A stretch of 64,000 nucleotides of DNA, from the NCBI RefSeq assembly GCF_029211265.1, contig NZ_JARGEL010000023.1:62001-126000 (forward strand), read 5' to 3'. The notes beneath the pieces were generated by a model that saw only the letters and a program-made list of their open reading frames with translations, searched no databases and was not told the origin of the DNA. The DNA comes from Extensimonas soli (GTDB taxonomy: Bacteria > Pseudomonadota > Gammaproteobacteria > Burkholderiales > Burkholderiaceae_C). Position 1 is the stretch's first letter, and the number at the start of each line of letters is the position of its first letter. Positions 57,497 to 64,000 of this stretch are shown piece by piece. The position numbers were made by a program, and so were the translations under genes.

Positions 57497-58266
57497 GCCT
57501 TGCCTCCCCAGTGGATCAGCTTCTTTTCGATCAGCAGGAAGACCAGATTCAGGCCGTAGCCCAGCGCACCGGTCACCAGGATGGAGGTGTACATGTCCTT
57601 GACGTTGAAGACCTGCTGCGCGTCGATGATGCGGTGGCCCAGGCCGGTCTCTGAGCCGATGAACATCTCGGCCACGATGACGATGACCAGCGCCATCGAG
57701 ACTGCGCTGCGCAGGCCGATGAAGGTCTGCGGCAGGCTCTCCATCAGCATCACGTCCTTGAACACATGCCAGCGCGACACACCCATGATTTGCGCCGCCA
57801 TCACCCGCGTCTTCTTGGCGTTCATCACGCCGTAGGCACTGTTGAACAGCACGACCAGCATTGCGCCGAAGCTGGCGATGGCGATCTTGTTCAGGTCGGT
57901 GATGCCGAAAATAAGCATGAACAGCGGGATCAGTGCCGAGCAGGGCGTGGAGCGGAAAAAGTCGATCAGGAACTCCACGCTGCGGTAGGCACTCTCGGCA
58001 CTGCCCAACATCACGCCCAGCGGCAGGCCGATGGCAATGGCAACGGCAAAGGCGCACAGCGTGCGCAGCAGCGTGGCCCATACGTCCGGCAGGATGGCTC
58101 CGCTAGTGAACGCCTGCGCCAGGTGTTGCAGCGTTTCGCCGGGCGGCGGCAGCAGCACCGGCTTGACCCACTGCGCCGAGATCATCAGCTGCCACAGCGC
58201 CAACAGCAGCAGCGGCCCCACCAATGGCAGCCACCGGCGGTTGTAGAAGAAGGCGAGCGCGTTCAT
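57493..58266 (-). CDS. ABC transporter permease, nitrate/taurine (SsuC-like) family
   Basis: 257 aa with about six helices and the EAA loop ARVMAAQIMGVSRWHVFKDV (encoded as KTRVMAAQIMGVSRWHVF). Paired with the SsuB-like ATPase and the SsuA-like binding protein. The family imports small anionic or ureido-type nitrogen and sulfur compounds; cargo here is inferred to be biuret-like. Confidence 0.92.
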   Translation of the reverse strand: MNALAFFYNRRWLPLVGPLLLLALWQLMISAQWVKPVLLPPPGETLQHLAQAFTSGAILPDVWATLLRTLCAFAVAIAIGLPLGVMLGSAESAYRSVEFLIDFFRSTPCSALIPLFMLIFGITDLNKIAIASFGAMLVVLFNSAYGVMNAKKTRVMAAQIMGVSRWHVFKDVMLMESLPQTFIGLRSAVSMALVIVIVAEMFIGSETGLGHRIIDAQQVFNVKDMYTSILVTGALGYGLNLVFLLIEKKLIHWGGKA

Positions 58267-58275
58267 GCGGTACTC

Positions 58276-59259
58276 TCAAGCGGTGTAGAGCAGTGACTTC
58301 ACGTCCAGCTTGCGGCTGAATATCTTGCGCTCGGTGAATACGTCGAAAAATTTCTGGAAATAACCCAGATCGCTGACGCTGAATTCGTTGTACATCGTGA
58401 AGCCGGACAAAGGCACCTCTCTGACCAGTGCCTCCTCGATGGCGGTGAAGCCATCCATGTGTTTGCGCGACTCCTCTGGCGACGAGCGCACCCATTGCAC
58501 TGCCTTGCCATAGGCTGCGATGTAACGCCTGGCCAGTTCCGGCGAGTCTTTGAGAAACGCATTCGTGACGCTGGCACTGCCGCCGAACCAGGGTGCGTCC
58601 GGATTGCCCAGCACGTACTTGGAGATCACGCCGGTCTCCAGCACCCGGCTCAGACCCTTCAGCCTGCCGGCGGTGCCGGTGGGCTCCAGCGTGTAGACCG
58701 CATCGACCTGGCCGGAGGCCAGCGCCGGCACGTGCTGGCCCACCGGCAGCTCGGTGACGGTCGGGTTCGCAATGCCGTTTTTCTCCAGGATGATCTTGGC
58801 CAGCGTGACGTTCTGGATGCCGGGACCGCTGGCGATCTTCTTGCCCGCCAGCTCGGCGATCGACCTCACGGGGCTGTCTTTGGGCACCACGAACTCGTCC
58901 AGCACCAGCGACCTGTTCGAGGGGTTGGAGCAGATAATTTTGAACAGGTTGGGACTGGTGATCTCGGCCAGCCCCAGCACGGCCGAGGCGGTGCCGTTGG
59001 CCGAGCCGTGGATGCGGCCGGAGATCATGGCCTCGGCCACCTGCTGCGCGCTGGCGAACTTCACGCCCTCCACGTTCAGCCCAGCTTCCCTGAAGATGCC
59101 ACGCTCCAGACCCACGTACAGCGGCAGGCCGGAAGCGATGGGCCAGTAGCCGATCAGGATCTTGTCGTCGGCATGCGCCGGCCTGGCCCCCATGGCGGTG
59201 AGCGCGCTCGCGGCGCTGGCGCCGATGAGCAGGTGGCGGCGTTGGATGTTCGAGGTCAT
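58276..59259 (-). CDS. ABC transporter substrate-binding protein, SsuA/THI5-like
   Basis: Periplasmic binding protein of 327 aa. The start at 59259 gives a twin-arginine-like signal (QRRHLLIGASAASALTAMG, cleavage near ARPAHA). Core: ILIGYWPIASGLPLYVGLER, GTASAVLGLAEI, GSASVTNAFLKDSPELARRY of the NMT1/SsuA family. It follows the BiuH-like gene with 17 nt between. Ligand unknown. Confidence 0.9.
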   Translation of the reverse strand: MTSNIQRRHLLIGASAASALTAMGARPAHADDKILIGYWPIASGLPLYVGLERGIFREAGLNVEGVKFASAQQVAEAMISGRIHGSANGTASAVLGLAEITSPNLFKIICSNPSNRSLVLDEFVVPKDSPVRSIAELAGKKIASGPGIQNVTLAKIILEKNGIANPTVTELPVGQHVPALASGQVDAVYTLEPTGTAGRLKGLSRVLETGVISKYVLGNPDAPWFGGSASVTNAFLKDSPELARRYIAAYGKAVQWVRSSPEESRKHMDGFTAIEEALVREVPLSGFTMYNEFSVSDLGYFQKFFDVFTERKIFSRKLDVKSLLYTA

Positions 59260-59276
59260 GGTGGCTTTACTCCTGT

Positions 59277-59960
59277 TCAGAAGGTGCGCAGCAGTTCGAG
59301 CAGCGCGCTGGAATCGGCCACCGCCCCGAACACGCCGCCCTGCATCTTGATCATCTGGAAGGCGGCGGCGTGGTTGCTGGGGTCGGTGGCACCGGTGCAG
59401 TCGGTCAGCATCACGCATTCGAAGCCGCGGTCGTTGGCCTCGCGCATGGTGGTGTGCACGCAGACATCGGTGGTGATGCCGGTGAGGATCAGGTTCTCGA
59501 TGCCACGCACGCGCAGGATCAGTTCCAGGTCGGTGGCGCAGAAGCTGCCCTTGCCCGGCTTGTCGATGATCGGTTCGCCGGCGATGGGATAGAGCTCGGG
59601 GATGATGTCCCAGCCGGGTTCGCCACGCACCAGGATGCGGCCGCAGGGTCCCATGTCGCCGATGCCCGCGCCGATCTGCTGCGAGCGCCAGCGCTTGTTG
59701 GCCGGCAGGTCGGACAGGTCCGGTCGGTGGCCTTCACGGGTGTGGATGACGTGCAAGCCCACGCGGCGGGCTTCGGCCAGCAGGCGCTTGAGCGGCTCGA
59801 TCGGCGCGCGGGTGAGCGAGAGGTCGTAGCCCATTGTGTCCACATAGCCGCCCACGCCGCAGAAGTCGGTCTGCATGTCGATGATCACCAGCGCGGTATT
59901 GGCGGGCCGCAGGTCGCCGTTGTAGGGCCAGGCGTAGGGGGTGGAGGCAAGGGTGGGCAT
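59277..59960 (-). CDS. biuH: Biuret hydrolase-like cysteine hydrolase
   Basis: Isochorismatase-like amidohydrolase of 227 aa expected to convert biuret to allophanate and ammonia. From [11 protein letters not shown] the triad is Asp28, Lys134, Cys167; the spacing (106 and 139 residues from Asp) equals the Asp36/Lys142/Cys175 reported for Rhizobium BiuH. Segments [48 protein letters not shown] and [13 protein letters not shown] are BiuH-like as I recall that sequence. GGAG lies 6 nt before ATG 59960; ATG 59981 is an alternative. Its product is the substrate of AtzF in the same operon. Confidence 0.88.
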   Translation of the reverse strand: MPTLASTPYAWPYNGDLRPANTALVIIDMQTDFCGVGGYVDTMGYDLSLTRAPIEPLKRLLAEARRVGLHVIHTREGHRPDLSDLPANKRWRSQQIGAGIGDMGPCGRILVRGEPGWDIIPELYPIAGEPIIDKPGKGSFCATDLELILRVRGIENLILTGITTDVCVHTTMREANDRGFECVMLTDCTGATDPSNHAAAFQMIKMQGGVFGAVADSSALLELLRTF

Positions 59961-59987
59961 GAGGGGCTCCGGGAAGGACATGGCGGA

Positions 59988-60908
59988 TCAGCGCGAGACG
60001 GCCAGTTCGACCGGCGCGCCCTTGAGCGAGCGCCGGGGCGAACAGGTGAGCACCAGGATCAGCAGCGTCAGTGCGTAGGGCACGGCGTTGAACAGGTAGT
60101 AGCCGCTGGTGACTCCCACCGATTGCAGGGCCGGGCCCAGGGCGCCTGCGCCGCCGAACAGCAGCGCTGCGCCCAGGCAGCGCCAGGGGCTCCAGCGGGC
60201 AAAGATGACCAGCGCCACCGCGATCAGGCCCTGGCCGCTGGACAGGCCTTCGTTCCAGCTGCCGGGGTAGTAGAGCGAGAGCGAGGCCCCGCCCAGGCCA
60301 GCGATGAAGCCGCCGGCCGCGGTGGCGGCGACGCGCACTGCGCTGACCGAGTAACCCAGCGCGCGGGCCGCGTCGCTGGAGTCGCCCGCCATGCGCACCA
60401 CCAGGCCCCAGCGGGTGCGGGTGAAGCCCCAGGCCATCAGCCCGGCCAGCAGCACGCCCAGCGGAAAGAGCGCGTTGACGGACAGGGCAGTCTGCACCTG
60501 CGGCGAGGCACTCCAGGCACCCAGCGCCAGCGAGGGAATCTGCGGCGCCTGCGGCTGGATCAGCGGCTTGCCGAAGTAGAAGGCCAGGCCGGTGCCCAGC
60601 AGCATCAGTGCGATGCCCGTGGCAATGTCCGACACCCGGGGCAGCGAGCACAGCAGGCCGTGCAGCGTGGCCAGCAGCGCTCCGCTGGCGCCCGCGGTCA
60701 GCACGCCCAGCCAGACGTTGCCGCTGAGGTAGGCTCCGCCGAAGCCAGCCATGGCCGAGAGCACCAGCACGCCTTCCAGGCCCAGGTTGATGCGGCCGGA
60801 TTTTTCGGTCAGGCACTCGCCCAGGCTGACGAACAGAAAGGGCGTGCCCACGCGGACGGCGCCGCCCAGCACGGCCAGCAGCAGGGTGGTCCAGGCGTCG
60901 GCGTTCAT
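59988..60908 (-). CDS. ABC transporter permease, BMP/nucleoside family (second permease)
   Basis: 306 aa, about nine helices. Typical GxxLxGxG features: TEKSGRINLGLEGVLVLSAM, the ATPase-coupling loop GDSSDAARALGYSVSAVRVA, GGFIAGLGGASLSLYYPGSW. Same fold group as YufQ/NupQ-type permeases. Start 60908 overlaps the first permease by 4 nt. Confidence 0.92.
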   Translation of the reverse strand: MNADAWTTLLLAVLGGAVRVGTPFLFVSLGECLTEKSGRINLGLEGVLVLSAMAGFGGAYLSGNVWLGVLTAGASGALLATLHGLLCSLPRVSDIATGIALMLLGTGLAFYFGKPLIQPQAPQIPSLALGAWSASPQVQTALSVNALFPLGVLLAGLMAWGFTRTRWGLVVRMAGDSSDAARALGYSVSAVRVAATAAGGFIAGLGGASLSLYYPGSWNEGLSSGQGLIAVALVIFARWSPWRCLGAALLFGGAGALGPALQSVGVTSGYYLFNAVPYALTLLILVLTCSPRRSLKGAPVELAVSR

Positions 60909-62047
60909 GGCGTGGTCTCCTTCAGGGCCGGGGCGGCCGGCAGGGGTTTGGGCAGGGTGGGGGACAGGGCCCCGGCCAGGCCGGCGGCGATGCGGCCGCG
61001 CAGCGCCTCGGCGGCCAGAATCAGCACGAAGGCAAAGCCCTGCAGCACCAGCACCGAGGCGTCGGGCAGGTCCAGCCGGCGCTGCAGCAGGCTGCCCGCG
61101 GCGCCGAAGCCGCCGAACAGCACGGCCACCGGCGGAATGGCCCAGGGGTTCTGGCGGGCCACGAAGGCCACCAGGATGCCGGTGTAGCCCAGGCCCGAGA
61201 GCACTGAGGCATTGGCCGCGCCCTGCACGGCTGCCACCTCCACCGCCCCGGCCAGCCCGGCGCAGGCGCCGCCTGCGGCACAGGCCACCAGGATCAGCCG
61301 GTGGCTGGGCAGGCCCACCAGCCGGGCCGCCTTGGCGTTGCCGCCCACCACCCGCACGGCAAAGCCGTGGGTGGTGAAGCTCAGCCACAGGCCGGCGAGC
61401 ACGCAAAGCACGGCGCCGATCACCAGCCCCCAGTGCACATCGCCCAGCCAACTGTCGAAGGCCGCCTTGCCCATGATGGGGCCGATGCGCAGCGCGTCGG
61501 CCAGTGGCTGGGTGGAGGGCTTGTTGAGGCTGGCCGGGTCGCGCAGCGGGCCTTCGACCAGGTGCTTGAACGCCGCGATGGCGATGTAGCTCAGCAGCAG
61601 GCTGGAGATGGTCTCGTTGACCCCGCGGTACTGGCGCAGTGCGCCAGCCAGCGCCACCCAGGCGGCCCCGGCGGCGGCACCCGCGGCCAGCACCATCGCG
61701 ACGCCCAGGGCGTTGGCCAGTGGGGTGAACACATAGGGCAGGCTGGCGCAGCCCAGCGCCCCCAGAGCCAGGGCGCCCTCACCACCGATGACGATGAGCC
61801 CGGCCTGGGCCGGCAGGGCCACGGCCAGGGCGGTGAGCATCAGTGGCGCGGCCCGCAGCAGGGTGTTCTGCCAGGAGAAAGCCGAGCCGAAGGCGCCCTC
61901 GTAGAGCAGCTGCCAGGTGTCCACCGGGCTGGTGCCGCCCAGCCAGACGAAGCCGCCGAACAGCAGCAGCGCGCCGGCCAGGGCCAGCACGGGCAGGAGC
62001 AGGTTTTCGGCAGCGACGTGCCAGGGCCGGGGGGCAGCAGCAGGCAT
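60905..62047 (-). CDS. ABC transporter permease, BMP/nucleoside family (first permease)
   Basis: 380 aa, longer than its partner, as usual for the YufP/NupP type. Conserved: PAQAGLIVIGGEGALALGAL, NETISSLLLSYIAIAAFKHL, VVGGNAKAARLVGLPSHRLI and GLGYTGILVAFVARQNPWAI. It forms a heterodimer with the permease at 59988. Confidence 0.92.
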   Translation of the reverse strand: MPAAAPRPWHVAAENLLLPVLALAGALLLFGGFVWLGGTSPVDTWQLLYEGAFGSAFSWQNTLLRAAPLMLTALAVALPAQAGLIVIGGEGALALGALGCASLPYVFTPLANALGVAMVLAAGAAAGAAWVALAGALRQYRGVNETISSLLLSYIAIAAFKHLVEGPLRDPASLNKPSTQPLADALRIGPIMGKAAFDSWLGDVHWGLVIGAVLCVLAGLWLSFTTHGFAVRVVGGNAKAARLVGLPSHRLILVACAAGGACAGLAGAVEVAAVQGAANASVLSGLGYTGILVAFVARQNPWAIPPVAVLFGGFGAAGSLLQRRLDLPDASVLVLQGFAFVLILAAEALRGRIAAGLAGALSPTLPKPLPAAPALKETTP

Positions 62048-62086
62048 GGCGTTCTCCGTGGCGTCTTCAGGGATGGGGCGGGGGCG

Positions 62087-63208
62087 TCAGACCTTGCCGA
62101 TGACGCCGGCCACCAGGTAGTTCATGCCTTCCAGGGCCACGTCGGTCTGCTTGTGCACCGTGCCCTTGGGGATCACGACCTTGCCGGTGTTGTCCTTGAG
62201 TTCGCCCTTGAAGATGTCGAACGTGCCCTTCATCATCGCGGCGCGGATGCTCTCGGCCTGCTTGCGGGCTGCCTCCGGCACCATGCCACCGTAGGGCGAG
62301 GACTTCACGAAGCCTTCCTTCAGGCCGCCGCGCACGAAGTTCGGGTGGGGCTGGCCGTTCTTGGCAGCTTCGACGATCTGCTTGTAGGGCGTGACCCAGT
62401 TCCATTCGGCGCCGGTCAGGTAGGCCTGGGGTGCCAGCTTGGCCTGTGAGGCGTGGTAGCCGCAGACGAACTTGCCGCGCTTGGCCGCGGTCTCGACGAT
62501 CACCTTGGGGCCGTCCACGTGCATGGTGAACACGTCCACGCCCTGGTCGGCCAGGCTGTTGGTGGCCTCGGCCTCCTTCACGGGCATGGACCAGTCGCCG
62601 GTAAAGATCACCGCGCAGCTGATGTCCGGGTGCACGGACTGCGCGCCCAGCGTAAAGGCGTTGATGTTGCGCAGCACCTGCGGGATGGGCTTGGCCGCCA
62701 CGAAGCCGAGCTTCTTGCTCTTGCTCATGTGGCCCGCGATCACGCCGTTGAGGTACTGGGCCTCATCGATGTAGCCGAAGAAGCTGCCCACGTTCTTTGG
62801 GTGCTTGCCCTCGGTCCACAGGCCGCCGCAGTGGGCGAAGCGGATGTCCGGAAACTTGGCGGCCATGGCCAGCACATGCGGGTCGAAGTAGCCGAAGGAG
62901 GTGGGGAACAGCAGCTTGGCGCCGTCTTGCACGATCATGCCCTGCATGGTTTTCTGCACCGCGGTGGTCTCGGGGACGTTTTCTTCTTCCACCACCTTGA
63001 TGCCGGGCCAAGTCTTGACCACGGCGGCTGCTTCGGCATGGGCCTGGTTGTAGCCGTAGTCGTCCTTCGCGCCTACATAAATGAAACCCACGGTGAGCGG
63101 GCTCGCTGCTTGACCCCAAGGGGTCCAGCCTCCAGCGGCCATGCCGAGGCCAAGCATTCCTGTCTGTTTGAGCCAATTTCGGCGTTTCCATTGCAGTTCT
63201 TCGGACAT
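62087..63208 (-). CDS. BMP family ABC transporter substrate-binding protein
   Basis: Periplasmic binding protein of 373 aa, first gene of the operon. A twin-arginine signal (KRRNWLKQTGMLGLGMAAGG) suggests Tat export. Core of the Bmp/PnrA family: LTVGFIYVGAKDDYGYNQAH, LLFPTSFGYFDPHVLAMA, FGYIDEAQYLNGVIAGHMSK, GVDVFTMHVDGPKVIVETA. An AGGAG site precedes ATG 63208. Related proteins bind nucleosides or small amides and ureides. Confidence 0.92.
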   Translation of the reverse strand: MSEELQWKRRNWLKQTGMLGLGMAAGGWTPWGQAASPLTVGFIYVGAKDDYGYNQAHAEAAAVVKTWPGIKVVEEENVPETTAVQKTMQGMIVQDGAKLLFPTSFGYFDPHVLAMAAKFPDIRFAHCGGLWTEGKHPKNVGSFFGYIDEAQYLNGVIAGHMSKSKKLGFVAAKPIPQVLRNINAFTLGAQSVHPDISCAVIFTGDWSMPVKEAEATNSLADQGVDVFTMHVDGPKVIVETAAKRGKFVCGYHASQAKLAPQAYLTGAEWNWVTPYKQIVEAAKNGQPHPNFVRGGLKEGFVKSSPYGGMVPEAARKQAESIRAAMMKGTFDIFKGELKDNTGKVVIPKGTVHKQTDVALEGMNYLVAGVIGKV

Positions 63209-63285
63209 CGTGTCGCTCCTGTTCAAAAAATGGCGGATGGGAGAACCTGCAAACGTCCGCTTTTGGGGATGTTCTGAGGTTCTAA

Positions 63286-63297
63286 CTTGTATACAAG
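63286..63297. promoter_or_regulatory. CTTGTATACAAG palindrome, GntR/FCD-type operator candidate
   Basis: A perfect 12-bp palindrome 78 bp upstream of the first gene of the biuret-type operon. TTGTATACAA-like sites are typical for FCD-type GntR regulators, and a gene for one lies at 51245-51970, next to the operon's other end. The pairing is inference. Confidence 0.6.
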
Positions 63298-63588
63298 CAA
63301 TTAATGGGCCAGACTTGACGAGGGCAGAAAGTTGGTTTTCCAGGCAGAAAACGCATCTTTCGTGCTGCGGGATGCAGTCTTGCGTGCCACATTGGGGAAA
63401 TTGCGCAGCCCCCTGTGCACCGTGCCTGTGCGCAGCTAGGGCGCGTCGCGTTTGTACGCAAGCCGACAAAATACGTTGGGGCGCGACGATGCCTGCATGG
63501 TTTTGGTCCGCAAAGCGCGGTTTTGTCGCGCAAAACGGCGCCCTGTGGCCCTGGCGTGGCTGGTACGGCAGTTGCGTCTGCAGGGCCC
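63298..63588. other. Intergenic region between the BMP gene and the truncated haemoglobin
   Basis: No gene is recognised. It separates two divergent genes and must contain both promoters. Repeated TTTTG/CAAAA motifs occur near 63500-63540 (for example TTTTGTCGCGCAAAA), which could be a small operator for the haemoglobin gene. Confidence 0.35.
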
Positions 63589-64000
63589 ATGCACGCCCCT
63601 ACCGTTCCCGTTCCTGCTTCCCCCGCTGCACCGCAGAACCCGCACTACGCCCGTCTGGGCGGTCAGGAGCAGGTCGTGCGCCTGGTGGATGCGTTTTACC
63701 GTGCCATGGACCGCCTGCCCGAGGCGGCCACGATACGGGCCATGCACGCTGCAGACTTGCGCGCCACCAAGGCAGTGCTGGTGCAGTACCTCAGCGAATG
63801 GCTGGGCGGGCCCAGGCTCTACACGCCTGCACGCGGTGCTCCCATGCTGCGGCGGCGCCATCAGCCCTTCGACATCGACGCCGCCGCGCGCGATGCCTGG
63901 ATGCTTTGCATGCGCACGGCGCTGGCCGAAGTGTGTGCCGACGCGGACTTGCGCAGCGACCTCGAAGCCGCTTTTTACAAAGTGGCCGACTTCATCCGCA
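63589..64000 (+). CDS. Group II truncated haemoglobin (partial, runs off the window)
   Basis: The frame from ATG 63589 is open to the end of the window (137 codons seen). It shows the 2/2 globin pattern: YARLGGQEQVVRLVDAFYRA, LGGPRLYTPARGAPMLRRR, the proximal His in RRHQPFDI and Trp of position G8 in RDAWMLCMRTAL, typical of trHbO/YjbI-type group II proteins. O2/NO binding or detoxification is the usual role. The 3' end is missing only because of the window edge. Confidence 0.88.
   Translation, partial: MHAPTVPVPASPAAPQNPHYARLGGQEQVVRLVDAFYRAMDRLPEAATIRAMHAADLRATKAVLVQYLSEWLGGPRLYTPARGAPMLRRRHQPFDIDAAARDAWMLCMRTALAEVCADADLRSDLEAAFYKVADFIR

Overview
The window is GC-rich bacterial chromosome with dense genes and few gaps. 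Gene families, synteny (trxB/ftsK/lolA/rarA, cysI-DUF934-cysH-cysD-cysN, an Arg32-type elongation factor P) and a dispersed repeat of the TTGATAGCTGCCAGCGC type point to a betaproteobacterium of the Burkholderiales, most likely Comamonadaceae (Acidovorax-like). The genus call is inference; no rRNA is present.

Layout. 0.2-6.2 kb: an RND efflux operon (permease, adaptor, outer-membrane lipoprotein). 6.3-9.0 kb: alpha/beta hydrolase, aldo-keto reductase, YbaK-type deacylase, with an 83-bp miniature element between the last two. 9.1-15.4 kb: a second efflux operon with two tandem MFS paralogues sharing one HlyD adaptor and one outer-membrane factor. 15.6-22.5 kb: housekeeping genes (panB-panC, nadC-nadA, phaR, rimO, efp, tRNA-Val). 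22.6-32 kb: trxB and ftsK-lolA-rarA, pulled apart by an AT-richer island (LysR regulator, AlaX, 2OG-Fe(II) oxygenase, LysE exporter) that ends in an IS5-type transposase remnant. 32-36.7 kb: livHMGF branched-chain amino acid ABC transporter without its binding protein, then an SMP-30 lactonase-like gene. 36.9-44.1 kb: assimilatory sulfate reduction operon, ferredoxin and ferredoxin reductase. 44.1-45.8 kb: an Xre/RES toxin-antitoxin pair between two inverted copies of a 166-bp miniature element, with a second element type abutting one copy and an outer inverted motif touching the stop codons of both flanking genes. 45.8-49.7 kb: two-component system plus an SHP/diheme cytochrome c/cytochrome b561 electron-transfer cluster. 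49.9-52.2 kb: ZntB-like transporter and GntR regulator between two inverted copies of another miniature element with 5-bp target duplications. 52.2-63.3 kb: one long, mostly overlapping operon for uptake and hydrolysis of biuret-like compounds (two isochorismatase-like amidohydrolases, allophanate hydrolase, AtzH/HpxZ-type protein, two interleaved ABC transporters). The window ends inside a group II truncated haemoglobin.

Most noteworthy: (1) the LysR-AlaX-oxygenase-LysE island, which reads as a make/edit/export cassette for a hydroxylated amino acid; (2) the biuret/triuret-type catabolic operon with a palindromic GntR-type operator at its head; (3) the toxin-antitoxin module nested in inverted miniature transposons; (4) a dispersed repeat that has become part of the coding sequence of lolA, the DUF934 gene, cysN and rarA.
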